A stretch of 64,000 bases of DNA from Fibrobacterota bacterium. Its GTDB lineage: Bacteria > Fibrobacterota > Chitinivibrionia > Chitinivibrionales > Chitinispirillaceae. Below, piece after piece: positions 17,258 through 27,798 of this stretch. Numbering within the stretch: position 1 is the stretch's first letter; each line of letters opens with the position of its first letter. The stretch spans positions 186,001 through 250,000 of the forward strand of contig JAEWVR010000009.1 in the NCBI GenBank assembly GCA_023459055.1, read 5' to 3'. A program made the translations under genes and the position numbers. Under the pieces are notes generated by a model. That model worked only from the letters and a program-made list of their open reading frames with translations, searched no databases and had not been told where the DNA came from.

Positions 17258-20080
17258 ATGATGCACTCTGAGCACTTACACTACACAGTCTGCCCAATCA
17301 CAGGACTTGAGATACTTGAATGTCCTGAATGGACAGATATCAAAATTTGTGAAGACTATACGCTCACCATCAAATTAATTGACAACAGAATAATCTGGCT
17401 AATACCGTCCGGGAATATGTCGAATGTAGATATTGACATGATTTTTGAATATCGAAACAGAATAATTAAGGAATATATTGGTGATCGGCCATATGTTGAA
17501 ATCCGCTCATACAAACAACTGTATGGCCTTCCTGCATATGATACACGAAAAAAACAAACAGACAACTGGTTAAACTCACCGGGTAATTTTTCAGGACTCA
17601 TAGTTCATGATGTCAGTTTTTTTATAAGCCTGATATTCCAAACTGGAAAACGATTTGTTTCAACTAAAGTCAAAATGACTATATGTCGAAACTATGATGA
17701 TGCAATCAGGCATGCATTAGTATTACTCAGTAATGTTAATCAGGAATCCACCGAGAAAAAAGTACTTACGGACGAGATATCAATTGACCAGGTCATATTT
17801 GATCCCTTATGGTTTACCGGGCAACAAAAGCCTTTTTTCCAATGTAAACAAGGCCTGATTACCGGCAGACTTTTTTATTTTGCGTTGCAGGGGAAAGTTA
17901 CAAAAGAAAAAAAAGAAATTATTTCCAGAAAGACTGATTTATTATTTGGAAGCGGATATCTCTCAAATTCATCAATTCATGCGCTTCTGAATTTGTCAGG
18001 ATTCCGGATTTATAATCCTGCAACATGCATCGATTTTTTTAAATCGATTAAAGCAATAATGAGTAAGTATTATTGTGATTTACAGACAATATTTCTAATT
18101 AAACCACCACCAATTGTTAATTTATACGTAAAATTATATGCACTGATAAAGAATATCAGAATAGTATTTTGTAAAGACGAAAAAACTGCATTCAATTTGA
18201 TAAACAGTAATAGTTTTCGCAATTCATGGGAATCTGATAAATTTATTGCAATTCGTCAAAGCGAAATTAACAAATTGATTGAAACGATTGGTTCTCTTTT
18301 CTGGGATACCAGTATCAAGGTTTCCGTTCCTGCAGATTCACCACTTCGTGGGATATTTCAATCAATTGAGCTGATGAGAGGTGACTTGCTAAAATCACTT
18401 TTCCTTCAGGAAGAGGAACATAAGGCAAGGCTGAATCGTGAGCATGAACTTGAAAAAGCTCTGGCTGAGTCTGAGCAAGTAAAAAAGGACTTGATTACTC
18501 AAACTGAAAAAGCGAATGAACTTGCAAAAAAAGCTGAGCAGGCCAGCATTGCAAAAAGTCAGTTTCTTGCCAATATGAGTCACGAGATAAGAACACCCAT
18601 GAATGGTATTATTGGTATGAGTGGTATTTTACTTGACACAGTATTAAATGATGATCAGAGAATGTATGCCGATGCAATCAAGCGCAGTGCAGATAATTTA
18701 CTCCTGATCATTAACGACATACTTGATTTTTCAAAAATTGAAGCCGATAAGCTTGTGATCGAAAAAACAGAATTTAATCCCAAAACGCTCCTGGATGACA
18801 CCACACTTTCATCTGTTTTTATCATGAAAGAGAAAGGGCTTACATTTTCCAGTTCCATTTCGGAATACCTGCCTGAAAACTGTATCGGTGATCCGATTCG
18901 TATCTGGCAGATATTGAACAATTTACTTAATAACGCAAGTAAATTCACACATCATGGAACAGTAACACTTTCAGTAGAGTGTACAATGCAAACTGAAACC
19001 AATTGTATAATCAAATTTACAATTACAGATACCGGTATTGGGATACCAGACAAAATGCAAGATCAATTATTTAAATCCTTTACACAAGCAGATCCTTCAA
19101 CAACCCGACGTTATGGTGGAACCGGATTAGGCCTCGCAATCAGCAAGAAACTTGTTGAACTTATGAATGGCGAAATCGGATTTACAAGCAAGGAAAATGA
19201 AGGTACCACCTTCTGGTTCACGGTTCCCTTAAAAAAATATAAAGAAGATAAGGTGAAACAATCCACTTTAGAAAAAGCAATTTCAGATATTCCGACAGAC
19301 CTGAAAAAAGAATGCCGCATACTTCTTGTTGAGGACAACTATACAAATCGTCAACTCGCAACTCTGCAGCTTAACAAACTGGGATATTCACCGGAAATTG
19401 CAATCAACGGAAAAAATGCTCTTGACATATTAGCAAACACAAAATACGATTTAATTCTGATGGATTGCCAGATGCCGGTTCTTGATGGCTATGAGGCAAC
19501 CAGAATTCTTCGCGAAGGTAAAAGTCCTAATACAGCAACACCAGTAATTGCTCTTACAGCAAATGCGATGAATGGTGATATGGATAAATGTATAAATCAT
19601 GGAATGAATGATTATCTTGCAAAGCCGTTCTCTCTTACAAATCTAAACTTGAAAATTTTAAAATGGCTGACTGCTTCGAAATCTGATAATACAGAAATGG
19701 CTTCCGATCAGGTTCCCGGTGAATTAACGAACCACGAGTTAAAAGTGTTTGATTTTGACTCATTAAACCAACGGCTTGGCGGTGACACGATGCTAATAAA
19801 CCAGATTGTCAATTTATTTATAAAAGATATTCCAGGTAAAATCGATCTGTTAAAGGATTCTCTGACAAAACAGGACTTTCCCACAGCCTCATTCTATTCT
19901 CACACAATAAAAGGATCTGGTTTAAATATTGGCGCAGCACGCATGAGTCTTGTTGCAGACCAAATTGACAGGCAGTTAAGATCGGGAGTTACAGACAGTA
20001 TTGAAGTACTTACTCGATCACTTGAATCTGAATTTAATAATTTTGTAAAAGAGATCAATCGGCTAAACATCTACAGTTAA
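17258..20080 (+). CDS. Hybrid sensor histidine kinase (HisKA-HATPase-REC-HPt)
   Basis: A 940-residue soluble hybrid kinase with no transmembrane span. The first ~370 residues are an unrecognised sensor region starting with a short Cys-containing segment (TVCPITGLEILECPEW). A coiled coil (about 385-430) leads to the H-box SHEIRTPMNGIIGM with His442. The HATPase domain has DTGIGIP and GGTGLGLAISKKL. The receiver has acidic DN, Asp in LILMDCQMPVLDG (near 737) and Lys in DYLAKPF. The HPt domain has His882 in HTIKGSG. The layout is that of BarA/RpfC-type phosphorelays; the signal and target regulator are unknown. The last 18 bases overlap the end of ptsI in convergent orientation. Confidence 0.92.
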   Translation: MMHSEHLHYTVCPITGLEILECPEWTDIKICEDYTLTIKLIDNRIIWLIPSGNMSNVDIDMIFEYRNRIIKEYIGDRPYVEIRSYKQLYGLPAYDTRKKQTDNWLNSPGNFSGLIVHDVSFFISLIFQTGKRFVSTKVKMTICRNYDDAIRHALVLLSNVNQESTEKKVLTDEISIDQVIFDPLWFTGQQKPFFQCKQGLITGRLFYFALQGKVTKEKKEIISRKTDLLFGSGYLSNSSIHALLNLSGFRIYNPATCIDFFKSIKAIMSKYYCDLQTIFLIKPPPIVNLYVKLYALIKNIRIVFCKDEKTAFNLINSNSFRNSWESDKFIAIRQSEINKLIETIGSLFWDTSIKVSVPADSPLRGIFQSIELMRGDLLKSLFLQEEEHKARLNREHELEKALAESEQVKKDLITQTEKANELAKKAEQASIAKSQFLANMSHEIRTPMNGIIGMSGILLDTVLNDDQRMYADAIKRSADNLLLIINDILDFSKIEADKLVIEKTEFNPKTLLDDTTLSSVFIMKEKGLTFSSSISEYLPENCIGDPIRIWQILNNLLNNASKFTHHGTVTLSVECTMQTETNCIIKFTITDTGIGIPDKMQDQLFKSFTQADPSTTRRYGGTGLGLAISKKLVELMNGEIGFTSKENEGTTFWFTVPLKKYKEDKVKQSTLEKAISDIPTDLKKECRILLVEDNYTNRQLATLQLNKLGYSPEIAINGKNALDILANTKYDLILMDCQMPVLDGYEATRILREGKSPNTATPVIALTANAMNGDMDKCINHGMNDYLAKPFSLTNLNLKILKWLTASKSDNTEMASDQVPGELTNHELKVFDFDSLNQRLGGDTMLINQIVNLFIKDIPGKIDLLKDSLTKQDFPTASFYSHTIKGSGLNIGAARMSLVADQIDRQLRSGVTDSIEVLTRSLESEFNNFVKEINRLNIYS

Positions 20081-21817
20081 TGGTAATGTCGGAAGAACAT
20101 CTCCTAAAAGACGTTTATTAAGACTTTTTATCCATTGTGCCATATCCTCAGTAGATTCTATGGCATCAATATGGGAAATACTTTCAGCGGCCTCTGCTAT
20201 ACTGATATTCGCAATCAGTTCCTTTATAAGAGGAATATTTCTTGGTATTACACTAAAACGTTTTAAACCTAATCCAAGCAGCAGAACTGTATGCATCGGG
20301 TTACCTGCCATCTCACCACATATTGACAATGGCATTCCGTTGTCATTTGCACATTTAATTGCATTGCGAATTATTCGGAGAAACGCAGGCTCTACCGGAT
20401 TATAAAGATAGTTGACTTTAGCGTTATTTCTATCAGCAGCACTCAGATATTGAATAAGATCGTTGGTACCGATTGATGCAAAATCGATTTCCCGCATAAA
20501 CGTGTTCATTTCGAGAATAGCCAGAGGGACTTCGAAGAGAACCCCGATGCGAGGAATCTTTACACTTAATTTGGTTGCAATCTGTGTAATGAACGCTTTT
20601 GCCTCTATCCATTCCTGAAGTGTTGTAACCATAGGCACCATTATTGAATAATCAAATCCAACCCCTGCACGAAGAATCGCAGAGACCTGAGCCTCAAAAA
20701 GTTCTTTACGTTCCAGGAAAATGCGGATCGCACGCCACCCCATGAATGGATTAAACTCAAGCGGCATATCAAAAAACTGAGGAACCTTGTCTCCTCCAAT
20801 ATCCATTAGACGGATAATGCAGGGTTTTTTGTTTGTCTTTTGTAATATGCTCCGGTAATAAGAATATTGAACGTCCTCGCTGGGCATATCTTTTCTATTT
20901 GACAACAGGTACTCCGTACGCACAAGCCCTATACCATCAGCACCATGTTCGTTAGCATCATTTACATCATCGGGGAGTGAGATATTGGCAAGCACATCAA
21001 CCTGAATTCCATCTTTTGTGTAAACCGGTCTGCGCCATTTTTCTTTTAGTGCCTGAAATGCATTTTCATCAAAAGGTTGTTTTTTATACCTGGATAATAC
21101 AGTCGGAGTTGGTCGTATATAAATATTCCCTTTTTCGGCATCAACAAGAATCTGATCCCCAGGACGAATATTCTCGGCAATATTTTTGATACCCGATACA
21201 ACCGGAATTGAGTATGAGCGGGCAAGAATTGCTGCATGTGATGTTTTACCACCGCTTGCTGTAATAACAGCCTGAATTTTACTTTTATCGTACGATAAAA
21301 TATCAGTAGGAGTAAATGTTCTTAAAACAACAAGAACCACCGGTTCAATAAACGTTTTTGCCCTGCCATCATCATTATACAAATAGGAAATTAATTTTTC
21401 ACAAATCTCGACCATATCACTGCTGCGTTCTTTAAAATAAGCAGTACCCGCAGCCTCAAACCGTTTTATGAATTCATTAGAAACGAGCCGTATTGCAGTT
21501 TCCAGGTCGTAAAGTTTTGTTGAAATTGTCTCTACAACCTGCCCGATAAATGCCGGATCATCCAGAATGTGTTCATAAATATTAAGTATTGACGCATCAA
21601 CTTTTGATGAATCACTGCTCATATCAGTCATATACTGGCGGTAATCTTTTTTTGCTTTTTCACGAATTTCATTAAAGCGCATTACCTCATCACCAACATC
21701 CTGGCGTGAGATAGAGACAGTAGACTGCTGCTGAACTGCTCTTCCGACAAAATAGGCAGATCCAAGCCCCCAACCGGAAACAACGGGAATACCAGTAAGC
21801 TTAGTTTCTTTTTTCAT
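20063..21817 (-). CDS. ptsI: PTS enzyme I (phosphoenolpyruvate-protein phosphotransferase)
   Basis: Enzyme I takes phosphate from PEP onto a His and passes it to HPr. The 584 residues cover the whole protein. The phosphorylated His is in GGKTSHAAILARS, the PEP-binding signature in IGTNDLIQYLSAADR, and the catalytic Cys in SICGEMAGNP. All expected active-site motifs are present, so it should be active. No HPr or EII gene is in the window. The start overlaps the stop of the glycogen-phosphorylase-like gene by four bases, tying the two together. It may serve regulation rather than uptake (inference). Confidence 0.95.
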   Translation of the reverse strand: MKKETKLTGIPVVSGWGLGSAYFVGRAVQQQSTVSISRQDVGDEVMRFNEIREKAKKDYRQYMTDMSSDSSKVDASILNIYEHILDDPAFIGQVVETISTKLYDLETAIRLVSNEFIKRFEAAGTAYFKERSSDMVEICEKLISYLYNDDGRAKTFIEPVVLVVLRTFTPTDILSYDKSKIQAVITASGGKTSHAAILARSYSIPVVSGIKNIAENIRPGDQILVDAEKGNIYIRPTPTVLSRYKKQPFDENAFQALKEKWRRPVYTKDGIQVDVLANISLPDDVNDANEHGADGIGLVRTEYLLSNRKDMPSEDVQYSYYRSILQKTNKKPCIIRLMDIGGDKVPQFFDMPLEFNPFMGWRAIRIFLERKELFEAQVSAILRAGVGFDYSIMVPMVTTLQEWIEAKAFITQIATKLSVKIPRIGVLFEVPLAILEMNTFMREIDFASIGTNDLIQYLSAADRNNAKVNYLYNPVEPAFLRIIRNAIKCANDNGMPLSICGEMAGNPMHTVLLLGLGLKRFSVIPRNIPLIKELIANISIAEAAESISHIDAIESTEDMAQWIKSLNKRLLGDVLPTLPLTVDV

Positions 21818-24228
21818 AATGAAGGAACTTTCCAGATCTCCTGCGCATATTCGCGAACTGCCCGATCACTCGAAAACCACGCTGAGCGGGCAATACTTAA
21901 CAGCGATTTCATATTCCATATCATTGAGTCACTATAAGCAAGATCTACAGCATCCTGAGCCCTTACATAATCATCAAAATCAGTTAATACAAAGTAGCGG
22001 TCTGTATCCCGGATAGATGATAATAGTGGAAATATCGCATGTCCGTCAGGAACTGATGCAAGTGTTTTGTCGAGCAGTAAAAAAATGCTTTTTAATCGAT
22101 TATCGGAGTTGATCATATCTGCGGGTTTATACATTGGCATTTTCATTATTTCATCAGATGTTTTTCCAAACAGGAACATGTTGTTTTCGCCGATTTTTTC
22201 TGCAAGTTCAAGATTTGTACCACAACGGCTTGAAATAGCAAGACAATTATTCAATGCAAACTTCAGTGAAAATGAACCTGATGGTTCAAAAGAGGCGGTT
22301 GCGATTTGTTCATTCAGATCTGCTGATGTAATAATTTTTTCAGCCCAGCTCATACCAAAATTCGGAATAAAAAGTATTTGAATGTACCGACTCGCAATCT
22401 GATCATTATTTATCAAATCAGCGACCAGATTTATCAGGTGAATGATCTGTTTCGCCAAATAATCTGACGGAGACGCTTTCCCAGCGAAAATATGCACTCT
22501 CTTTATTTTTGGAAGAACTCCATTACTAATTTGAATATATCGGTGGAGTATAAACAAGAGATGTAAAACTTGCCTCTTATACGGGTGAATCTTACCGCAA
22601 TGAGCATCAAAGAGCGCATCTGTATTAATTTTCATTGACGAAAATTTTTCTACATTCTTTACAAAAGATTCCTTTGCCGTTTTTTTAATATTCCTCATTT
22701 CAAAGAGAAATGCCATATCGGCTGAAAATTCTTCCAGTTTCTTTAACTCTGACGGATTCTTCTCCCACTTATTTCCAATTTTTCTCTCAATAAGTTTAAC
22801 AAGTTCCTTGTTAGCACACAACAACCACCTGCGATGTGAAACACCATTAGTCTTATTGTTAAATTTCTCAGGAAAAAGGTTCGAAAATTGTGGAAATAAT
22901 TTGCGGGACAATACATCAGATTGTTCTATTGATACACCATTAACCGAAAAAGCGCCTACAATCGCAAGATTAGCAAGTCGTATACGCTTCACTTCACCTT
23001 CTTCAATCAAAGAGAGTTCCCTTACAATCTCAGGCGATAAATTAAACCTGGTTCGAAGTGATTCAAGATGTATCTGATTGATATCAAAAATGATCTGCAT
23101 ATGACGAGGCAGGATTTGTGCGACTTTATAAACCGGCCACATTTCAAGATTGTCTCTAATAACTGCGTAGCTTGTGTAGGCAAAAATATTCTTAGTTACA
23201 GCCCATGCTTTATCCCATGGCATACACTCCACATCAACCAGCAATCGCATCATTTCCGGAATTGCAAGTGCACACCTGCTTCCGTTTAATTGAATGACAA
23301 TCTTTTTATCGAGGTCATCGAGTGACGAGTTCCTTACTTTATATCTGCGGATAATATCCTGCAATGCTGCACTGATAAAGAAGAATTGCTGTTTCATTCT
23401 TAATTCAGTAGCACGCCTCACATCCTCATCAGGAAAGAGAACTTTTGTAATTCTTCCAAGTTGAGACTTTTCTTCGCATGCCCGAATGTAGTCATTATGA
23501 TTTGCATAATCCGGTAGGAACTCCTCTGACGCCCTCGCAGACCAAAGTCTTAGTGTGTTCACAACATTATTTCGAAAACCAGGTATTGGAAAATCGTAAG
23601 GCACTGCATGAATCAGCTCTGTACCATTCCATTCGGACGGTGAAAGCGTTGATCCTGCAGGTTCAACCGGTTTACAATCTCCTGCAAATTGTACCGTACA
23701 TGAATATTCCGGCCGTATTATTTCCCATGGATGCCCTCTATGAAGCCAATCCAGCGGCCGCTCAACCTGAAGCCCATTCTTTATATCCTGTTGAAACTGA
23801 GCATAGTCATATCGAAGACCATAGGCCATCGCTGGTATTCCAAGTGTCGCCATGGATTCAAGCTGACATACTGCCTGACGCCCCTTACCAGTGTTTCCAA
23901 GCTCAAAATCATCTTCCTGTGCATATATTTCATCTATAGAAAAACCCAGAGAGCGCACCGCATTTGTTAGCGGTTCCTCAATCCCAAGACTCATCAGGTT
24001 TTGATGAAGACTTTTCCCAAAAACATATTCCATTGATAAAAAATAAACGCGCCTGACATTGTTCTCACCATAATTACGCTGTGTCTGGATCCAACTATCT
24101 ACCATTTCACTGCGTACAGCATACGCCAAGGCCATATACTTGTCATTTGCAGTAGCAGTATTTTCATCTTTAGCTAAAAAATATCTTAGATATCGATAAT
24201 AAGATTCTTTTAGATTCTTGCTCTCCAT
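21814..24228 (-). CDS. Glycogen phosphorylase homologue, probably catalytically dead
   Basis: The 804-residue protein aligns by eye along its whole length with GlgP (RYDYAQFQQDIKNG, KTNGVSHRRWL, KIHPYKRQVLHLL, PNFGMSWAEKI, the PLP Lys near 656). Active-site loops are nevertheless changed: GGLGR is TGKGR (near 112), DTHP is GSRC (near 312), TNHT is TSYA (near 352, removing the active-site His), and GTGNMK before the cofactor Lys is GSFSLK. The frame is intact and the structural residues are kept, so it looks like a selected pseudoenzyme rather than decay. ATG 24228 has AGGAG 5 bases away and is preferred over 24291. It is upstream of and coupled to ptsI. Confidence 0.8.
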   Translation of the reverse strand: MESKNLKESYYRYLRYFLAKDENTATANDKYMALAYAVRSEMVDSWIQTQRNYGENNVRRVYFLSMEYVFGKSLHQNLMSLGIEEPLTNAVRSLGFSIDEIYAQEDDFELGNTGKGRQAVCQLESMATLGIPAMAYGLRYDYAQFQQDIKNGLQVERPLDWLHRGHPWEIIRPEYSCTVQFAGDCKPVEPAGSTLSPSEWNGTELIHAVPYDFPIPGFRNNVVNTLRLWSARASEEFLPDYANHNDYIRACEEKSQLGRITKVLFPDEDVRRATELRMKQQFFFISAALQDIIRRYKVRNSSLDDLDKKIVIQLNGSRCALAIPEMMRLLVDVECMPWDKAWAVTKNIFAYTSYAVIRDNLEMWPVYKVAQILPRHMQIIFDINQIHLESLRTRFNLSPEIVRELSLIEEGEVKRIRLANLAIVGAFSVNGVSIEQSDVLSRKLFPQFSNLFPEKFNNKTNGVSHRRWLLCANKELVKLIERKIGNKWEKNPSELKKLEEFSADMAFLFEMRNIKKTAKESFVKNVEKFSSMKINTDALFDAHCGKIHPYKRQVLHLLFILHRYIQISNGVLPKIKRVHIFAGKASPSDYLAKQIIHLINLVADLINNDQIASRYIQILFIPNFGMSWAEKIITSADLNEQIATASFEPSGSFSLKFALNNCLAISSRCGTNLELAEKIGENNMFLFGKTSDEIMKMPMYKPADMINSDNRLKSIFLLLDKTLASVPDGHAIFPLLSSIRDTDRYFVLTDFDDYVRAQDAVDLAYSDSMIWNMKSLLSIARSAWFSSDRAVREYAQEIWKVPSL

Positions 24229-24584
24229 ATCACTCCTGATATTCCACCAGATCACTTGGTCGCAAATTATTGTAGCTGCAACATTAAGCAAACACAGAAC
24301 TTATTTTTATATGATAACGTATTTTTACCGTGAGAACAACAGTCTACTATATACAACCGGTTTCAAGTTTATTTTAAAACTGTATAATAAACGCTTAATG
24401 ATAATGAATAGTGTTTACACTATCGGCATTCAAATTGTAAGTATACATCTGTTGCATGATCAAAGCACTAAAAAAATGTAAGAGATTGAATTTTTTAATT
24501 GTTCAGAAATTTTTTATCAATTTATTCAAATTTCTTTCTTGCGCACACAATGACAATCAAATTATATTTAAGCACTGTTTTTTT
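24229..24584. promoter_or_regulatory. Intergenic region with tRNA promoter
   Basis: The gap between the phosphorylase homologue and tRNA-Ser holds no gene. TTGCGC at 24539-24544, 18 bases, then TATATT at 24563-24568 is a reasonable promoter, ending 16 bases before the tRNA. Confidence 0.5.
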
Positions 24585-24673
24585 GGAGGGATGGCCGAGT
24601 GGCTTAAGGCAGCGGTTTGCTAAACCGCCGTACGGTTTACTCTGTACCGGAGGTTCGAATCCTCTTCCCTCCG
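24585..24673 (+). tRNA. tRNA-Ser (anticodon GCT)
   Basis: The acceptor stem GGAGGGA / TCCCTCC closes at 24585-24591 and 24666-24672, with G73 as discriminator. The anticodon stem GCGGTT/AACCGC encloses GCT. A long variable arm and GGTTCGAATCC T-loop are typical of class II tRNA-Ser. CCA is not encoded. Confidence 0.97.
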
Positions 24674-24732
24674 AATTAACATTTTTTACTCCAATATCAT
24701 CTATAATCAAAATTAGTCAAATTACCAGGTAG

Positions 24733-25656
24733 TTACATCGCTTTATCAACTAAAGATCTGAGATAATCTATACCTTCATGACCATTTTCAATCCTGTTGA
24801 TTATTGTGCGTGGTATATTTTGTATCCCGTGAATAGCTCCGGCAAGAGCACCTGTCATTGCTCCAATTGTATCTGTATCACCACCTAACTCTATTGCAAA
24901 CAATATTGCATCGACAAACGAATCTTTGTTTCGTATAAGAGAGTAAATTGCAGCTGATACAGCAGAAAGTGCATCCGAACCGTTACCTATCGTATCGATA
25001 ACTGTTTTTAGCGTTGCATCATTTCTTATACAATAATCAATCTGTCCCAGCTTAATTTTAAACGAGCTATCGATGGACAATTGAAACATCATTCTGGTCC
25101 ACTCTGATGGATCAATTTTATTAAGGGCAAGCAGAGCAGCATACGCCTGCAATATAGCACCATCAATACCGATTGGATTTGTATGTGTCAACTTTGAAGA
25201 CAACTTGACCTGCTCGAAAAGAAGGTTACTCTCTTCAAGTTTGAAAAAACAACTTATCGGGGCAGCCCGAACAGCAGCTCCATCTCCATAACTGCCATCA
25301 CCACAATAGAGCGACTCTGCGGCGCTTGAAAACGACTCGCCATCACGCCATCGCTCAATGACTATGAACATACCTCCACCATATTTTCGCCATGGTGTAT
25401 ACCTCTTCATAATTCGAGTTCCCAGAGAAGCCTGGTTTATCTCACCATTTTCAACCATCTCTTCCAAAACCGAAATATTCATCTGGGTGTCACCAGTGTA
25501 TAATCCGGAGATCTGACTGAGAATTGAATCAATATCAAGTGGAGCTATCGATTCATTCGAACAGCCATCAAACTTCATCCCTAATGCATCACCAATACAT
25601 GTTCCGTAAAGCAAACCGTAGGCATAATTTCTATCGTAACAGATTTGACGTTTCAT
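24733..25656 (-). CDS. ADP-ribosylglycohydrolase family protein
   Basis: The 307-residue protein has the DraG/ARH fold signatures: GTCIGDALGMKFDG at the N-terminus, GLYTGDTQMNISVLEEM with the paired T-G-D-T metal ligands, GDGAAVRAAPIS, and the C-terminal ELGGDTDTIGAMTGALAGA with the other dinuclear-metal Asp residues. The family removes ADP-ribose from proteins or hydrolyses ADP-ribosyl compounds; the target here is unknown. No ADP-ribosyltransferase is nearby. It lies alone between tRNA-Ser and the HD-GYP gene. Confidence 0.9.
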   Translation of the reverse strand: MKRQICYDRNYAYGLLYGTCIGDALGMKFDGCSNESIAPLDIDSILSQISGLYTGDTQMNISVLEEMVENGEINQASLGTRIMKRYTPWRKYGGGMFIVIERWRDGESFSSAAESLYCGDGSYGDGAAVRAAPISCFFKLEESNLLFEQVKLSSKLTHTNPIGIDGAILQAYAALLALNKIDPSEWTRMMFQLSIDSSFKIKLGQIDYCIRNDATLKTVIDTIGNGSDALSAVSAAIYSLIRNKDSFVDAILFAIELGGDTDTIGAMTGALAGAIHGIQNIPRTIINRIENGHEGIDYLRSLVDKAM

Positions 25657-25767
25657 TTCTCATCGTTAAGGTTGAGGTCTGAAATGAAGTTTTTTTACAT
25701 CCAGGGTAATCTGGATGTTGTTTTAATATATTTTAAAGGCTGTTGCCGGACAAGTAAATGGTTTTTT

Positions 25768-27051
25768 TTACAGCGAAGTAATAAACTGGTCTGTGTTGAC
25801 CTGAAAGCTTTCCGGATTGAGCGAGCATTCGATTTTATTTCCTACCCGCTCTCCATCAATCATAAGATTACGGATATATGGCGAACTTAAACGGCTTCCA
25901 TGAGAATCGAAGAGTATCATCACATGAGGAGTCAAAAGACTGTTCCTGTTTATTTTCACAACTATTCCCATTTCCTGAGACACCAGTTTCACAAAACTGC
26001 CAACAGGGTAAATTCCAAGCATTTTCGTAAAATACTCAACAAGTGTTCTCGAATACTCTTCATCGCTTCCTTGAAAAATCAGTGCAAGTGCTTCCTGCGG
26101 AAGACAGGACTTACGGTGATTTGTTTCACTTGTAAGCGTATCATACACATCAGCTATCGCACAGATCTGTGCCATTTCATCGATCTGTTTGCCTTTGAGC
26201 CTCTGAGGATATCCACTGCCATTAAAACGTTCATGATGCTGCAAAATAATGTTAAATGTGGTATCAGGTACTTTTAGTGACATTTTTTTTACTATGTCAA
26301 CACCTGAAACGGGATGTTTTTTGATTTGTTCAAGTTCATGCATTGTATAGGCACCACTTTTACGTAAAAGATGCTCCGGAACCTTTACTTTTCCGATATC
26401 ATGCAACACACCACCAATACTTATTTCAATTATTTTATCTTTAGAATACCCCAAAGATGATGCAAAGGCAGCCATCAGCACAGATACATTAACAGAATGA
26501 ACATATGTGTTATAGCTATGCTTCTTAAGCTGGCAAATTCTAAGAGATACATCATTGTTTTCAAGGATTTCCTCAACCATTTCCTCAACGGTATTTACAA
26601 CAGTCTGCATTGAAAATGCCCTGCCGGCCCTGATATCACTCAGCATATTTCTAACCGTGTATACTGTCTTTTGACGTACATTAAACGCCTGCTTCAACTG
26701 TTTTTCATATTCTTCAAGAACATCAGTTCCGGCCGAAGCATCTTCAACAACAATTTTTGGCAGCTCAGGGAAACCGTTTAAATCTGTCTTTTTTTTAGAC
26801 TGTTCAGGAAATGCATTCTCTTTTGGAGTGTCGAAAACATCTACTGATTGTCCTTTACTTTTCTTTACATTTACAAACAGGTACGTTACGCCCTGCTTTT
26901 TTAAACTCTCAATTTCATGATAGCCGTTGATTAGCGTGTCTGCGCTGAAAAGAAGCAATTCATTCTCATTGAACACATCCTCAATGTACATACCAGGTCT
27001 CAGTTGTGATACTGATATTTTTTTACTGATAGTCTCCATACACGCAGTCAT
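25768..27051 (-). CDS. HD-GYP cyclic-di-GMP phosphodiesterase
   Basis: A 427-residue protein without membrane segments. Residues 5-65 (KKISVSQLRPGMYIEDV) match the DUF3391 domain often found before HD-GYP. The phosphodiesterase core follows at about 170-340: HSVNVSVLMAA, HDIGKVKVPEHLL, KHPVSGVDIV, and HHERFNGSGYPQRLKG with the GYP triad, then IADVYDTLTS. Family members break c-di-GMP to pGpG or GMP. The last 60 residues form a separate region. The start could also be ATG 27039. No diguanylate cyclase is in the window. Confidence 0.92.
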   Translation of the reverse strand: MTACMETISKKISVSQLRPGMYIEDVFNENELLLFSADTLINGYHEIESLKKQGVTYLFVNVKKSKGQSVDVFDTPKENAFPEQSKKKTDLNGFPELPKIVVEDASAGTDVLEEYEKQLKQAFNVRQKTVYTVRNMLSDIRAGRAFSMQTVVNTVEEMVEEILENNDVSLRICQLKKHSYNTYVHSVNVSVLMAAFASSLGYSKDKIIEISIGGVLHDIGKVKVPEHLLRKSGAYTMHELEQIKKHPVSGVDIVKKMSLKVPDTTFNIILQHHERFNGSGYPQRLKGKQIDEMAQICAIADVYDTLTSETNHRKSCLPQEALALIFQGSDEEYSRTLVEYFTKMLGIYPVGSFVKLVSQEMGIVVKINRNSLLTPHVMILFDSHGSRLSSPYIRNLMIDGERVGNKIECSLNPESFQVNTDQFITSL

Positions 27052-27204
27052 TTCTGTCGGATAATATTTTTTTGATTAAACGATTAAACTTCAGTTTGCA
27101 CAGTAATAAACTGAGCCTTATTATTGATTATATCGATAAGGAATAACCCAATGCAATTAAAAATTGATCGAAGATTGGAGATTTATTACTGAAGCAGCCT
27201 TATA

Positions 27205-27798
27205 CTACCAGCGACACTTAAAAACACTACAAATTTTATCAAATAATCTTTCAAGCATCAACTGACGACGATACTTTGACTCATGGTTGACTTCAAAAGC
27301 AATGTAGCCAATTAATGAATCAATGGCATCAGCCCTCCCAAGTAAAAGCATCCCATCATTTACCTTGATCGCATTTTTTACAACACGAACCGCATCCTGA
27401 TCAAGAATTGATATCTGTCGAAGTAGTTGAAAGTCCTTAAAGGAGAGATGTATTTCACAAAGATCATCGGCCTGGTGGTCATCAGAGGTTTTAATATGGT
27501 TCTTTTTCCAGGGGATTCCTTTCCAGGAATTGATCGTACCATTATCACCACAAACCGGACACCACCATCTTAATTCAGCAGGAGATTCCTGAAGTTGTAC
27601 ACGAATTAGTCCATGGCATTGTTTTCTTTCCGGCCGCTTCCTGCAGCGTAAACTCGTATCGACTTCAGCACCCGGGGGAGCAAGGGTTGATGCAGAAACA
27701 ATTTCACCCAGAAAAACCGTTTTATAATAATTTATATCGGTTTTCGAAATTGTACCGGCATTATCGATCTCGAATTGCGCCAAAGCAGCTTTAGCCAT
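27205..27798 (-). CDS. Uncharacterised protein with Cys-rich zinc-ribbon-like segment
   Basis: I cannot name a function. The 197 residues show an N-terminal beta region and a middle segment with conserved-looking Cys (LRCRKRPERKQCHG, WWCPVCGDNGTI) that could bind zinc. I have a loose memory of similar 'CPVCGD-G-I' proteins, uncharacterised, in soil bacteria. GGAG sits about 9 bases before the ATG. A perfect palindrome lies 105 bases upstream of the start. Confidence 0.65.
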   Translation of the reverse strand: MAKAALAQFEIDNAGTISKTDINYYKTVFLGEIVSASTLAPPGAEVDTSLRCRKRPERKQCHGLIRVQLQESPAELRWWCPVCGDNGTINSWKGIPWKKNHIKTSDDHQADDLCEIHLSFKDFQLLRQISILDQDAVRVVKNAIKVNDGMLLLGRADAIDSLIGYIAFEVNHESKYRRQLMLERLFDKICSVFKCRW

